Positions 34,738 through 45,029 of a stretch of 64,000 bases of DNA are shown one piece after another. The position numbers and the translations under genes are program-made. The DNA lies in contig CAMFKI010000003.1 in assembly GCA_945957365.1 (NCBI GenBank), positions 124,001 through 188,000 on the forward strand. Direction: 5' to 3'. Each line of letters opens with the position of its first letter. The first letter of the stretch is position 1. The DNA comes from an uncultured Alphaproteobacteria bacterium. Lineage in GTDB: Bacteria > Pseudomonadota > Alphaproteobacteria > Rhizobiales > Aestuariivirgaceae. The notes beneath the pieces were generated by a model. It was not told where the DNA came from. It searched no databases and saw nothing but the letters and a program-made list of their open reading frames with translations.

Positions 34738-36273
34738 ATGCGGAAGGTTCTGCACAGATTCGGCACGGCGCGTCTTCCGGCAACGGTGTCGCGTCCCTCG
34801 TGGCTATTGATCTCCTCGGCCGTGGCGGGTGTGTCCGGTGGGCTGGTGACCGCTTCGCAGGGTTTTTGGGCGGAAGCAGGGCCAGCCGTGCAGTCGGTCG
34901 TGGCGGCGGGCCTGCTGGCGGCCGCGACGCTGGCGGCAGGCTTAACGCCGCGCGGCGAGGCACCGAAGGCGCGCGCGCTGGCCGGCATCCTCGAACGGGA
35001 GGCGCTGCGCAGCAAGGCGGCAGAGATCTTCGCCGGCGGCGATGCGAGACTTGCGGCCATCCTGTGTGAACTGACCGGGCTCGACTGGCGGAACCGCCAT
35101 GAACGAAGCGATGCCCGCGACGCAGCCGTGGAAGAGGCAGCCTGCCGCCTTTCCGCGCTGTTGCCCGCCGGTGCCTATGCCTGCCGCTGGAACGAGGAGC
35201 GCTTCCTCGTTCTCCTCGACAATCCGGACGATCCGATCGCCGTGCTGGCGCTGGCCCGCGAGATCACGGGACGGATCGGGGCGGGTCTGGCGTTGAGCCG
35301 GCTGGCGGGTCCGGTTGCCTGCCACGCCGGCATTGCGCTGGCGCCTCAGGATGGAAACCGCCTGTGCGACCTGGTGAACAGCGCCGAACTGGCGCTTGCC
35401 GCCGCCCGCCGCCAGGGCGAGCCCGGCTATGGTTTCTATGCGCCAGAGATGTCGGCCGAGGCCGAGCGTCGTCTGGCCTTGCAACATGCGGTGCGCGCGT
35501 CGCTGAGCAACGACGCCCTGCGCCTCGATTTCCAGCCGGTCTTTGCCATGAACTCCGGTGAACTTGCCGGCTTCGAAGCCCTGATTCGCCTGCGCGATCC
35601 GGAACTGGGCCCCATTCCCCCCTCGGAATTCATTCCCCTGGCGGAAGAGGCGGGAATGATCGTCGACATCGGGCAATGGGCCCTCGAGGAAGCCTGCCGC
35701 GTGGCCGCGCAATGGCCACCGCATCTCGTGGTGGCGGTCAATCTCTCGCCGGCGGAATTCCTGTCGGGTTCACTCATCGCCACCGTACGCCGCGCCCTGC
35801 AGCGCCATGCCCTTCCGGCCTATCGTCTCGAGGTGGAAATCACCGAGGGCACGCTGATGGCCGACAGTGAGCTCGTTCTGGGGCAGCTGCGGCTGCTGCG
35901 CGACATGGGCGTGGGAGTGGCGCTCGATGACTTCGGCACCGGCTATTCGAGCCTCGGCTATCTCTGCAGGTTTCCCTTTTCGAAGCTCAAGATCGACCGC
36001 AGCTTTGCGGCCGCGCTCGACCATTCGGCCTCCGCCAAGAACGTTCTGCGCGCCATCGTGAAACTGGGCCATGGCCTGGGCATGACGGTGACGGCAGAGG
36101 GAATCGAAACGCCCCGGCAGCTTTCGCTGCTGCGTGACATCGGCTGCGATCTGGCCCAGGGCTACCTGCTCGGACGCCCGGCTCCTCTAAGCGAGATCGC
36201 CGCGATCATCCTGCGCAACTTCGCCCAGAGCCTGGTCCGCCGCGCCCGCCAGCCGCGCCGAAAAGTGGCTTGA
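34738..36273 (+). CDS. Membrane-bound c-di-GMP phosphodiesterase (degenerate GGDEF + EAL)
   Basis: A 511-residue protein with two transmembrane segments (about 22-39 and 49-69), a degenerate GGDEF domain (WNEERF at 151-156 replaces GGDEF) and a C-terminal EAL domain. The EAL signature is at 280-282; Asn335, Glu367, Asp397-Asp398, Lys418 and Glu454 correspond to the conserved catalytic and metal-binding positions, so phosphodiesterase activity is likely intact while cyclase activity is not. It would lower c-di-GMP and favour motility. GGAGG lies upstream of the ATG at 34738; an ATG at 34717 is possible. Confidence 0.88.
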   Translation: MRKVLHRFGTARLPATVSRPSWLLISSAVAGVSGGLVTASQGFWAEAGPAVQSVVAAGLLAAATLAAGLTPRGEAPKARALAGILEREALRSKAAEIFAGGDARLAAILCELTGLDWRNRHERSDARDAAVEEAACRLSALLPAGAYACRWNEERFLVLLDNPDDPIAVLALAREITGRIGAGLALSRLAGPVACHAGIALAPQDGNRLCDLVNSAELALAAARRQGEPGYGFYAPEMSAEAERRLALQHAVRASLSNDALRLDFQPVFAMNSGELAGFEALIRLRDPELGPIPPSEFIPLAEEAGMIVDIGQWALEEACRVAAQWPPHLVVAVNLSPAEFLSGSLIATVRRALQRHALPAYRLEVEITEGTLMADSELVLGQLRLLRDMGVGVALDDFGTGYSSLGYLCRFPFSKLKIDRSFAAALDHSASAKNVLRAIVKLGHGLGMTVTAEGIETPRQLSLLRDIGCDLAQGYLLGRPAPLSEIAAIILRNFAQSLVRRARQPRRKVA

Positions 36274-36346
36274 GGGTATCCGCTTTGCGCTTTCCTTGCC
36301 GCATCTGGCAGTCTAGTTTGCGCCCGCATCAACGTAAACGAGGCGC

Positions 36347-37090
36347 ATGCGCAAGCTTTCTCCCACCAAGGCGATTTCCCATGCCCTGGGTTCGGTCTGG
36401 ACATTCCGCCCCGTGGCGGCACGCTTTGCCTTTGCCTGGCTTCCCGTTCTCCTGCTCTGCGGCATCGCCGAAGTTTATTTCGGCCCCGTCGATCCGATGG
36501 CGGAAGAACTCACGCCCGCAGCCCTCGTGCAGCTGGCCAGCGCCCTTGTCTCCGTGGTTGCGGTCTGCTCCATCGCGGTGAACTGGCATCGCTTCATCCT
36601 GCGCGACGAAGTGGGCCACGGTCTGCGCCTCGACGGCAACGTCATGCGCTATGCCGGCAATACCATCCTGATCATGCTGGCGGTGCTGTTTCCGTCCTTG
36701 TTGTTCCTGTTCGTGGTGCCGGCCGTTCCGGCGGCAGCCACCTTCGCCCTGCCCGCCCTTGCCGCCATCGGGGGCGCCGTCACCCGGCTGTCGATCAAGC
36801 TTCCCGCCGTGGCACTGGGCAATCGCACCTACGGCTTCCGCGATGCCTGGAAGGTCAGCGAGGGCAATTTCTGGCCGTGCCTCGGGGTCTTCCTGATGAG
36901 CTGGGCCATCACGCTTGGGGGCGTTTTGGTCCTGATCCTCGTGGGCAGCGGTCTCGACCAGATCAGCTCCAGCTTCGCCGAACTCTTCATCACCGTCGCG
37001 GCCATCCTGCTGCAGCTGTTCTATGCGGTGTTCAACGCGTCGATCTTCACCTCGCTCTACGGCTATTTCGTCGAACAGCGCGACTTCTGA
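36347..37090 (+). CDS. Multi-pass membrane protein of unknown function
   Basis: A 247-residue integral membrane protein with about six hydrophobic segments (near 28-46, 60-80, 100-125, 130-150, 180-205, 215-240). The middle segment PALAAIGGAVTRLSIKLPAVALG and the soluble start do not place it in a family I can name. It begins 73 bases after the EAL gene on the same strand and may be co-transcribed. No functional clue beyond membrane location. Confidence 0.75.
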   Translation: MRKLSPTKAISHALGSVWTFRPVAARFAFAWLPVLLLCGIAEVYFGPVDPMAEELTPAALVQLASALVSVVAVCSIAVNWHRFILRDEVGHGLRLDGNVMRYAGNTILIMLAVLFPSLLFLFVVPAVPAAATFALPALAAIGGAVTRLSIKLPAVALGNRTYGFRDAWKVSEGNFWPCLGVFLMSWAITLGGVLVLILVGSGLDQISSSFAELFITVAAILLQLFYAVFNASIFTSLYGYFVEQRDF

Positions 37091-37166
37091 CACTTGATCG
37101 AGGTCAAGGGAGCGTGCCGGTCCGGCGCGCAGACTTCCCGCCATGAACGCATCGAGCGGGGAACCC

Positions 37167-38123
37167 ATGTCCGACACCAGCCCAGCCACGGCCGCTTCCG
37201 GGGAACTGCCTGCCGCAGCATCCGCATCGGAGCCGAACGCCGTTCACCGTCCTTCGCCTGCCCAGTTGCGCCACAGTCCGGAGGCAATCCGCCATGCCTT
37301 CGAAACGGGCGAGTTTCCGTACCGGAGCCGGCTCGGGACCAGAGTCTATGAAGAGGAGATGGCCAGGCTGCAGGTCGAGCTCCTCAAGCTGCAGAACTGG
37401 GTGAAGGAGACGGGTGAGCGCATCATCGTCCTCTTCGAAGGTCGCGACGCCGCTGGCAAGGGCGGCACGATCAAGCGTTTCATGGAACACCTCAACCCGC
37501 GCGGGGCACGCGTCGTGGCGCTCGAAAAACCCAATGAGCGCGAGCGCACGCAGTGGTATTTCCAGCGCTACATCGAAAACCTGCCAGCAGGCGGCGAGAT
37601 CGTGTTCTTCGACCGATCGTGGTACAATCGGGCCGGCGTTGAGCGCGTCATGGGTTTCTGCACGCCCAACGACTATCTGGAGTTCATGCGGCAATGCCCG
37701 GAACTCGAACGCATGCTGGTGCGGTCCGGCATCCGGCTCTTCAAGTTCTGGTTTTCGGTAACGCGCGAAGAACAGCGAAACCGCTTCGAGTCGCGTGGCA
37801 GCGACCCCTTGAAGCAATGGAAGCTGTCCCCCGTCGACAAGGCCTCGCTCGACAAGTGGGACGACTATACCGAGGCCAAGGAAGCGATGTTCTTCTACAC
37901 CGACACCGCAGACGCGCCCTGGACCATCATAAAGTCTGACGACAAGAAGCGGGCTAGGCTCAACTGCATGCAGTTCTTCCTCTCCTCCATCCCCTACCCG
38001 AACCGGAACAGCAAGGTGGTGACAGGGCCTGACCCGCTGATCGTGGGAACCACGGCGCACGTGATCGGGCGCGATGACCATATCCTGGGAAAAATCCTGC
38101 GGCCGGGCAAGGCGAAGCGCTGA
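37167..38123 (+). CDS. ppk2: Polyphosphate kinase 2
   Basis: A 318-residue PPK2 enzyme, which transfers phosphate between polyphosphate and nucleotides. Walker A is FEGRDAAGKGGTIKRF, the PPK2-specific lid and Walker B appear as VFFDRSWYNRAGVERVMGF, and KFWFSVTREEQ and KWDDYTEAKEAMFFYTDT are also typical. The start at 37167 has GGGGA before it; an ATG at 37143 would add eight residues without a ribosome site. It converges on the OsmC-like gene with no spacer. Confidence 0.92.
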   Translation: MSDTSPATAASGELPAAASASEPNAVHRPSPAQLRHSPEAIRHAFETGEFPYRSRLGTRVYEEEMARLQVELLKLQNWVKETGERIIVLFEGRDAAGKGGTIKRFMEHLNPRGARVVALEKPNERERTQWYFQRYIENLPAGGEIVFFDRSWYNRAGVERVMGFCTPNDYLEFMRQCPELERMLVRSGIRLFKFWFSVTREEQRNRFESRGSDPLKQWKLSPVDKASLDKWDDYTEAKEAMFFYTDTADAPWTIIKSDDKKRARLNCMQFFLSSIPYPNRNSKVVTGPDPLIVGTTAHVIGRDDHILGKILRPGKAKR

Positions 38124-38624
38124 TCAGCCGAATTGCACCGCGAACTGCGGCGGGCTGCGGAGCGTCTGGTAAACGACGCAATAGCGCTCGGTGAGCTTCT
38201 GCAGCTGTGCCTTCTGCTCGGCATCGAGATCGCCGTCGAGATCGAAGCTGAGACGGATGTCGCGAAACCCGACAGGTGCCGTCTTGTCAACGCCGAGCGT
38301 GCCACGGAAGTCGAGATCGCCCTCCGCCCTTACTGTTGCCCCGCGCAACGGCAGGGCGAGAGCAGTGGCAACGGCGTTGAGCGTGACACCCGCACAGGCG
38401 ACCAGCGCCTCGAGCAGCATGTCGCCTGAGCAAGCCTGAAGGCCGCTGCCACCTGTGGCCGGGTGAAGCCCAGCCTCGACCAGCGCGCGGCCCGTTGCCA
38501 CGGAACAGCTCACGTTCTCGCCGAGCCTGCCTTCCGCCCTGAGGGTGATGAGCGCCCTGCCCGGTTCATCGCGATAGGCTGCCTTGATCGGTGCCTGCAG
38601 GTCCTTCAGTTGTTGCGCGTCCAT
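38124..38624 (-). CDS. OsmC/Ohr-family protein
   Basis: A 166-residue member of the OsmC family, which includes thiol peroxidases for organic hydroperoxides. Two Cys in matching positions (ACSGDMLLEALVACAG, about 78-93) correspond to the reactive pair of the family. GGAGG precedes the ATG. Sequence alone does not separate OsmC, Ohr and YhfA-like members; the spacing is closer to the OsmC/YhfA type. It ends next to ppk2, on the other strand. Confidence 0.85.
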   Translation of the reverse strand: MDAQQLKDLQAPIKAAYRDEPGRALITLRAEGRLGENVSCSVATGRALVEAGLHPATGGSGLQACSGDMLLEALVACAGVTLNAVATALALPLRGATVRAEGDLDFRGTLGVDKTAPVGFRDIRLSFDLDGDLDAEQKAQLQKLTERYCVVYQTLRSPPQFAVQFG

Positions 38625-38661
38625 CCCGGTGCGTCCTCCCCAGAACGGCCAGCATAGCATA

Positions 38662-39954
38662 TCAATCCTCGAAAGGGTCCTTCATCAGGATCGTGTCGTC
38701 CCGTTCCGGGCTGGTGGACAGCAGCGCCACCGGGCATTCGATCAGCTCTTCGAGATACTTCACGTATTTGATGGCCTGCGCGGGAAGCTGTGCCCAGCTG
38801 CGCGCGCCCGCCGTCGTGCCCTTCCAGCCCTCGAAGCTCTCGTAGACGGGAACGACGCGCTTCTGGGCCTCTTCCGCGGCAGGGAAACGCTCGAGCTTGC
38901 GGCCGTCGAGTTCATAACCCACGCCCACCTTGATCTCGTCGAGGCCGTCGAGGACGTCGAGCTTGGTCAGCGCGATGCCGTGGATGCCGGACGTCTTGAT
39001 CGCCTGGCGCACCAGCACCGAGTCGAACCAGCCGCAGCGGCGCTTCCGCCCCGTCACCGTGCCGAACTCGCGGCCGCGCTGACCGATATATTCGCCGACC
39101 TCGTTGTCCTGCTCGGTCGGGAAAGGACCGGAACCGACGCGCGTCGTATAGGCCTTGGCGATGCCCAGTACATAGCCGATCGACGACGGCCCGAGGCCCG
39201 AACCTGCGGCGGCCTGGCCGGCCACCGTGTTGGACGACGTCACATAGGGATAGGTGCCGTGATCGATGTCGAGCAGGATGCCCTGCGCACCCTCGAACAG
39301 GATGCGCTTGCCCTCGCGCTTTATGTCGTCGAGGAGTGACCACACGGCATCCGAGAAGGGCAGGATGCGGGGCGCGATTTCGGCGAGCTGCGCGATCAGG
39401 TCCTGCGCCTTCACTTCCGTTTCGCCCATGCCGCGCCGCAACGCATTATGGTGGGCAAGAAGCCGGGCCACCTTGGGACCGATGGTGGCGAGATCGGCAA
39501 GGTCGTTCACCCGGATGGCGCGGCGCCCCACCTTGTCCTCATAGGCGGGGCCGATGCCGCGGCCGGTGGTGCCGATCTTGGCCTGGCCCGCGGCAGCTTC
39601 GCGGAGCTGGTCGAGTTCGCGGTGGAGCGGCAGGATGAGGGTGGCGTTGCCGGCGACACGCAGGTTCTGGCGCGAGACGTCCACGCCCTGCGACGACAGC
39701 TTGTCGATTTCGGCAGCCAGTGCCCAGGGGTCGATCACCACGCCATTGCCGATGATCGAGAGTTTGCCCGGCCGCACGATGCCGGAAGGCAGCAGCGACA
39801 GCTTGTAGGTGACGCCATCGATGACGAGGGTATGGCCGGCATTGTGGCCGCCCTGGAAGCGCACCACCACGTCAGCCCGCTCGGACAGCCAGTCCACCAG
39901 CTTGCCCTTGCCCTCGTCACCCCATTGGGCGCCGACCACCGCCACATTCGCCAT
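38662..39954 (-). CDS. purA: Adenylosuccinate synthetase PurA
   Basis: A 430-residue enzyme converting IMP and aspartate with GTP to adenylosuccinate in AMP synthesis. Signature segments are [16 protein letters not shown] at the start, [24 protein letters not shown] and [21 protein letters not shown], all complete. Length is normal. It is transcribed on the minus strand, alone; the divergent gap to 40140 is about 185 bases. Confidence 0.98.
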   Translation of the reverse strand: MANVAVVGAQWGDEGKGKLVDWLSERADVVVRFQGGHNAGHTLVIDGVTYKLSLLPSGIVRPGKLSIIGNGVVIDPWALAAEIDKLSSQGVDVSRQNLRVAGNATLILPLHRELDQLREAAAGQAKIGTTGRGIGPAYEDKVGRRAIRVNDLADLATIGPKVARLLAHHNALRRGMGETEVKAQDLIAQLAEIAPRILPFSDAVWSLLDDIKREGKRILFEGAQGILLDIDHGTYPYVTSSNTVAGQAAAGSGLGPSSIGYVLGIAKAYTTRVGSGPFPTEQDNEVGEYIGQRGREFGTVTGRKRRCGWFDSVLVRQAIKTSGIHGIALTKLDVLDGLDEIKVGVGYELDGRKLERFPAAEEAQKRVVPVYESFEGWKGTTAGARSWAQLPAQAIKYVKYLEELIECPVALLSTSPERDDTILMKDPFED

Positions 39955-40139
39955 TTCAGGCCCCTTTCAGACACAGGAACGGCCCCGCGAGGGATTGCCT
40001 CCGGAGCCGTTGCGGGCTCTTACACCATCGCAGGCCGAAGGCAAACCGGAGAAAGCGCAGCGCCACCGGGAAGCTGTTGACGTTGCGGCGCAGCAGTGCA
40101 AGCCTCCCCTCGAAATCTGCCAGCGGAGAGTGCAAAACC

Positions 40140-41591
40140 ATGAAAATGACCGCCCTGCTGACCCTAGGCCTGATGCTCGGGGCCGCGAGCCCGGTGTTTG
40201 CCGCGGCAACACCCGAGGAGGCCCAGCACCTCACCAGCCTGTTTCAATCCTATCTCGGCTCGGAACCCGGTGTCGTCACCGTCACTGCAGCGGGAGACGC
40301 CTATGTGGCGAAGCTCGACCTGTCGCCGCTCTTCGCCAAGGTGAAGGATCCGACGGTCAGCCTGAGCCTGTCGCCCCTGCAATGGACGCTCACCGACCAG
40401 GGCGGCGGCAAGTGGAAGGTCGACCAGGACCAGGCGCTTACATTCGCCTTCGGCATCAAGGGCCAGAGCGAAACCAAGGGCTCGATCGGCTCCGTCACCT
40501 CCAGCAGCATCTTCGATGAGGCGCTGGGCGGCTTCGCCACCAGTTCGGCCCAACTGAAGAACATCACGGCCGACCAGACGGTGACCGACAAGGGCCTTGC
40601 AAGCCATATCGTCTATGCGTTCGACGGCGTGACGATGCAGTCGACGATGCAGGGCACGCCCGACAGCGCCGACGCAACATCGACCTACAGCTTCATCAAC
40701 CTCAGGGAAACAATCAGCATCCCGGCTGCTGCCGATGGGTCCACGCCCGCCATGGACATTGCCATCACCTCGCCTTCGGGCAAGCAGGATGGAACGGCCA
40801 AGGGCCTGAAGCTGAAGGCCATCAGCGACATCGTGGTCTGGCTCGTCGCCAACCAGGATCCGAAAGCCATCATAGCCGAACAGTCCACGCTGAAGGACAA
40901 GCTGAGGGCGGCTTTGCCCGTGTTCTCCTCCATTTCGGGGACCAGCACACTGGACGATGTGAGCGCCACCACCTCTTTCGGGCAATTCGCAGTGAAGCAG
41001 CTGGGCTTCGGCGCCGAAATGAACGGCGTTGTCGCCGATGGCCGCGTACGCGAAACCCTCAGCTTCTCCGGCCTGCAACTGCCGCCTGCGTTGCTGCCGC
41101 CCTGGGCAGCGGGCCTGGTGCCTGACAAGTTCAACTTGGACCTCGCGGTGTCCGACTTCGATCTCGCGGCCCCGGCGGCGGTGATACTCGACAATCTCGA
41201 TCTGTCGAAGCCCGATCCGCTGCCCAAGAGCCTCGACGCAAGGCTGACGCAGGCGCTGATGCCGAAAGGAAAAGTCTTGGTCACCCTCGGCCCGAGCGAG
41301 CTCCTCGCCAAGCTTTTCGACCTCACCGCACAGGGCAGCATGACGGCCGGCCCCACCACCGTGCCGGCCGGCCAGGCATTGGTGAAGCTCAAGGGCATGG
41401 ACGAGACGATGGCGGCCCTGCAGGCCGGCCCCGCCGACGTGCAGCAGGCCGCCCCCATGCTGCTTCTGCTCAAGGGCCTCGCCAAGCAGGAGGCCGACGG
41501 CTGGCTGTCCTGGGACATCCAGTCGACGGAGGCCGGAGCCGTCACCGTCAACGGCGCTGACGTCACCAAGATGCTGGGCGGCGGGAAGTAG
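40140..41591 (+). CDS. Exported repeat-like protein of unknown function
   Basis: A 483-residue protein with a signal peptide (about 1-22, ending VFA) and a mostly beta-rich, Ser/Thr/Ala-rich chain without membrane segments. It has stretches such as LSLSPLQWTLTDQGGGKWKVDQD that fit a repetitive beta-structure, as in some periplasmic or lipid-interacting proteins. No family was named. It begins after a 185-base divergent gap from purA and converges on serA. Confidence 0.75.
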   Translation: MKMTALLTLGLMLGAASPVFAAATPEEAQHLTSLFQSYLGSEPGVVTVTAAGDAYVAKLDLSPLFAKVKDPTVSLSLSPLQWTLTDQGGGKWKVDQDQALTFAFGIKGQSETKGSIGSVTSSSIFDEALGGFATSSAQLKNITADQTVTDKGLASHIVYAFDGVTMQSTMQGTPDSADATSTYSFINLRETISIPAAADGSTPAMDIAITSPSGKQDGTAKGLKLKAISDIVVWLVANQDPKAIIAEQSTLKDKLRAALPVFSSISGTSTLDDVSATTSFGQFAVKQLGFGAEMNGVVADGRVRETLSFSGLQLPPALLPPWAAGLVPDKFNLDLAVSDFDLAAPAAVILDNLDLSKPDPLPKSLDARLTQALMPKGKVLVTLGPSELLAKLFDLTAQGSMTAGPTTVPAGQALVKLKGMDETMAALQAGPADVQQAAPMLLLLKGLAKQEADGWLSWDIQSTEAGAVTVNGADVTKMLGGGK

Positions 41592-41592
41592 A

Positions 41593-43179
41593 TCAGAAGG
41601 CGAGCGGCCTTGCCTGCTTGACGTGCGGAAGTTTCTTGACCGCTTCCAGCACGCTGGCGGGCGGCGCCTCGTCGATGGAGACGAGGCAGATCGCCTCGCC
41701 GCCCTGCGCCCGGCGGCCCAAGTTGAAAGTGGCGATATTGACGCCGGCATTGCCGAGAAGGGTGCCCAGCGCGCCGATGAAGCCCGGCTTGTCCTCGTTG
41801 GTGACATAGAGCATGTGCGGGCCGAACTCGGCCTCCATGTCGATGCCCTTGATCTGGATGACGCGCGCCTTGCCGTCGGAGAACACCGTGCCCGCGACCG
41901 AACGTTCGAGGTTCGCCGTCTTCACGGTGAGGCGGATATAGGTTTCATAGGCGCCCCTCTGAGTCTGCTTCACCTCGTCCACCTTGATGCCGCGCTCGCG
42001 CGCCACCACGGGGGCCGACACCATGTTGACCGTGCCGAGCATTGGCTGCAGCACGCCGGACAGGGCGGCCGACGTCAGCGCCCTGGTGTTCATCTCGCCC
42101 ACGTCGCCGGCATATTCGATGACGATGCCGGTCACCGGCTCCTCCGTGAGCTGGCCCGCGAAGGAGCCGAGCTTTTCCGCCACGGCGATGAAGGGGCGGA
42201 GGCGCGGCGCCTCGTCGGCTGAAATGGACGGCATGTTGAGTGCGTTGGAAACGGCCCCGGTGATCAGGTAATCCGCCATCTGCTCGGCAACCTGAAGGGC
42301 CACGTTCTCCTGCGCTTCCCCCGTCGAGGCGCCGAGATGTGGCGTGGCCACCACGTTGTCGAGGTCGAACAGCTTGTGGCTGGTGGCCGGCTCCACCTCG
42401 AACACGTCGAGGGCCGCGCCCGCCACATGACCCGACTTCAGCGCATCGTAGAGAGCGTCCTCGACGACCAGCCCGCCGCGCGCGCAGTTGATGATACGCA
42501 CACCTTTCTTGCACCTGGCCAGCGCGGCAGCATCGACGATATTGCGCGTCTTGTCCGTCAGGGGCGTGTGCAGTGTGATGAAATCGGAGCGACGGAAGAT
42601 TTCATCCAGTTCCACCTTCTCCACGCCGATTTCAATGGCGCGCTCCGGCGACAGGAAGGGGTCAAACGCGATGACCTTCATCCTGAGGCCCAGAGCCCGG
42701 TCGGCGACGATCGAGCCGATATTGCCGCAACCGATGACGCCGAGCGTCTTGTTGAAGAGCTCGACGCCCATGAAGCGGTTCTTCTCCCACTTGCCGGCAT
42801 GGGTCGAGGCATTGGCCTCGGGGATCTGGCGCGCCAGCGCCATCATCATGGAGATCGCATGCTCGGCGGTGGTGATCGCATTGCCGAAGGGCGTATTCAT
42901 CACCACGATGCCACGCTGCGTGGCGGCGGGAATGTCGACGTTGTCGACGCCGATGCCAGCGCGGCCGATGACCTTAAGCCTGGTGGCGGCGGCTATGATC
43001 TTCGGCGTCACCTTGCTCGCCGAGCGGATGGCGAGTCCGTCATACTGCGGGATGGCGGCCAGCAGTGCATCCTTGTCCTTGCCGAGATCGGGGAGGTAGT
43101 CGACCTCCACGCCACGGTCACGGAAGATCTGCACGGCGGTTTCGGAAAGCTTGTCGGAAACGAGAACGCGGGGAGCCAT
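41593..43179 (-). CDS. serA: D-3-phosphoglycerate dehydrogenase SerA
   Basis: A 528-residue long-form SerA catalysing the first step of serine synthesis. The NAD-binding loop is GVIGCGNIGSIVADRALGL, the catalytic region includes INCARGGLVVEDAL and HLGASTGEAQENVA, and a C-terminal ACT domain (VTNEDKPGFIGALGTLLGNAGVNIATF) would bind serine for feedback control. AGGAG precedes the ATG at 43179. It lies 40 bases downstream of serC on the same strand, so serC-serA form an operon. Confidence 0.96.
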   Translation of the reverse strand: MAPRVLVSDKLSETAVQIFRDRGVEVDYLPDLGKDKDALLAAIPQYDGLAIRSASKVTPKIIAAATRLKVIGRAGIGVDNVDIPAATQRGIVVMNTPFGNAITTAEHAISMMMALARQIPEANASTHAGKWEKNRFMGVELFNKTLGVIGCGNIGSIVADRALGLRMKVIAFDPFLSPERAIEIGVEKVELDEIFRRSDFITLHTPLTDKTRNIVDAAALARCKKGVRIINCARGGLVVEDALYDALKSGHVAGAALDVFEVEPATSHKLFDLDNVVATPHLGASTGEAQENVALQVAEQMADYLITGAVSNALNMPSISADEAPRLRPFIAVAEKLGSFAGQLTEEPVTGIVIEYAGDVGEMNTRALTSAALSGVLQPMLGTVNMVSAPVVARERGIKVDEVKQTQRGAYETYIRLTVKTANLERSVAGTVFSDGKARVIQIKGIDMEAEFGPHMLYVTNEDKPGFIGALGTLLGNAGVNIATFNLGRRAQGGEAICLVSIDEAPPASVLEAVKKLPHVKQARPLAF

Positions 43180-43219
43180 CGAAGACACTCCTGATGATAA
43201 GGGAAAGGCGGGGAATGGA

Positions 43220-44344
43220 TCAGGCGCTCGCCTGGGCATAAGCCCAGTCGAGCCACGGCATCAGCGCCTCGAGATCGGATGTCTCGACGGTGGCACCGCA
43301 CCAGATGCGCAGGCCGGGCGGCGCGTCGCGGTAGGAACCGATATCGAAGGCGGCCCTCTCGGCCTCGAGCAGCTTCACCATCTTCTTCGGCACGCTCTCG
43401 TCAGCCGTCAGCGTGAGGCAAACCGAGGTGTTGGAGCGCGTCGTTGCGACCTTCGCGAGGTTCGCCGCGAAGTCACGCGCATCGATCCAGCCTTGCACCA
43501 CCGCCGCATTGGCATCGGCGCGCGCCATCAAGCCCTTGAGGCCACCAAGCTTCTGGGCCCATTCCAGCGCCACGATGTAGTCCTCGACGCAGAGCATGGA
43601 GGGGGTGTTGATGGTCTCGCCCTCGAAGATGCCGGAAATCAGCTTGCCACCGCTGGTGAGGCGGAAGATCTTCGGCAGGGGCCACGCCGGCACATGGGAT
43701 TCCAGCCGCTCCACGGCGCGGGGACCAAGAATGAGCACGCCATGCGCGCCCTCGCCTCCAAGCACTTTCTGCCAGGAGAAGGTCACGACATCGAGCTTGG
43801 CGAAATCGAGCGGCTGCGCGAAGGCAGCGGACGTCGCGTCGCAGATCGTCAAACCGGTGCGGTCCGCCGCGATCCAGTCCGCATCGGGCACGCGCACGCC
43901 CGACGTCGTGCCGTTCCAGGTGAAGACCACGTCATGGTCGAAATCGACGGTGGAGAGGTCTGGCAACTCGCCATAGCCCGCGGTGATCTTGCGCGCGTCC
44001 TTGAGCTTCAGCTGCTTCATCACGTCGGAGACCCAGCCGTCGCCGAAGCTTTCCCAGGCCAGCATGTCGACGGGGCGTGCGCCCAGCAGCGACCACATGG
44101 CCATCTCGACGGCGCCCGTGTCGGAAGCCGGCACGATTCCGATGAGGTGGCTCTCGGGAACCTCCAGCACCTCGCGCGTCAGCGCGATGGCACGCTTCAG
44201 ACGCGCCTTGCCGAGGCTCGAGCGGTGCGAGCGTCCCAGAACATCGGTGTTGAGGAGTGTGGGCGTCCAGCCGGGAATCTTGGCGCAGGGGCCGGACGAA
44301 AAATGCGCGCATGCCGGGCGCGTAGCCGGTTTGGTGATCGTCAT
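43220..44344 (-). CDS. serC: Phosphoserine aminotransferase SerC
   Basis: A 374-residue PLP enzyme of the alphaproteobacterial SerC type, converting 3-phosphohydroxypyruvate to phosphoserine. The PLP lysine lies in [28 protein letters not shown] at the start and [16 protein letters not shown] are family-typical. The start at 44344 (GGAG upstream) is preferred over an ATG at 44356. It is followed by serA in the same operon. Confidence 0.95.
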   Translation of the reverse strand: MTITKPATRPACAHFSSGPCAKIPGWTPTLLNTDVLGRSHRSSLGKARLKRAIALTREVLEVPESHLIGIVPASDTGAVEMAMWSLLGARPVDMLAWESFGDGWVSDVMKQLKLKDARKITAGYGELPDLSTVDFDHDVVFTWNGTTSGVRVPDADWIAADRTGLTICDATSAAFAQPLDFAKLDVVTFSWQKVLGGEGAHGVLILGPRAVERLESHVPAWPLPKIFRLTSGGKLISGIFEGETINTPSMLCVEDYIVALEWAQKLGGLKGLMARADANAAVVQGWIDARDFAANLAKVATTRSNTSVCLTLTADESVPKKMVKLLEAERAAFDIGSYRDAPPGLRIWCGATVETSDLEALMPWLDWAYAQASA

Positions 44345-44437
44345 CTTGTGCTCCATCCTTGCAGATGGACCGGCCTTCGGTGGGGAAGGCTAGCCCGCGA
44401 CCCATATCGCGCATTTTGCGACATGGCGCAAGGGGCA

Positions 44438-44470
44438 CAAAAGAAAACGGCCCGCGCCAGGCGCGGACCG
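44438..44470 (-). terminator. Terminator downstream of the outer-membrane barrel gene
   Basis: On the minus strand CGGTCCGCGCC and GGCGCGGGCCG pair with one G-U position and are followed by GTTTTCTTTTG. It ends the barrel gene and separates it from serC. Confidence 0.8.
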
Positions 44471-44495
44471 CTTCAATTCACGTACCGGCTTCGGC

Positions 44496-45029
44496 TCAGA
44501 AGCTGTAACGCAGGCCCACCAGAGCCTGGTTGTCGTAGGTGTCCGACGAGATGATCTGACGGAAGCGATAGCCGACGTCGGCGCTGAGATTGTCCGTGAG
44601 GCTGACTTCAACGCCGGCCATCAGCGCGTAGGTCACGCCCGATTCCTTGTCGCCGTCATGGTCCGACCAGCCATAGCCGATACCCGCGCCGACATAGGGC
44701 GTGATGATCGACTGGGTGGGAATGTCGAAGTAGAAGTTGCCCAGCACCGAGCCGAAATCATGGTTGCTGTCGCCGATACCGGCGTAGTCGACGCGCGCGT
44801 CGGTGCGCAAATGGTCGTTGAACTTGTAGCCCACGCCGCCGCCGAGCACCGCGACGCTGCCGCTGTCGTTCTTGGTGTCGAGCCAGGACCAGCCGGCGTC
44901 GCCGCGGATGTAGAAGCCAGAGGCCGTGACGACGGGTTCCGGTGCATAGGCATCGGCGGCGAGGGCCGCCGTGCTGGTGAGGCCAGCCATCATGCCGATG
45001 CCGAGCAGCGCTTTGGTGAAGAACTTCAT
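44496..45029 (-). CDS. Outer-membrane beta-barrel protein (Omp25/31-like)
   Basis: A 177-residue protein with a signal peptide (about 1-24, ending ALA) and an eight-strand OmpA/Omp25-type barrel: FYIRGDAGWSWLD at the start, alternating aromatic and small residues, and the C-terminal strand ending RYSF, the BAM recognition signal. A good site precedes the ATG. A strong terminator follows. Related proteins are abundant surface antigens in Rhizobiales. Confidence 0.88.
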   Translation of the reverse strand: MKFFTKALLGIGMMAGLTSTAALAADAYAPEPVVTASGFYIRGDAGWSWLDTKNDSGSVAVLGGGVGYKFNDHLRTDARVDYAGIGDSNHDFGSVLGNFYFDIPTQSIITPYVGAGIGYGWSDHDGDKESGVTYALMAGVEVSLTDNLSADVGYRFRQIISSDTYDNQALVGLRYSF

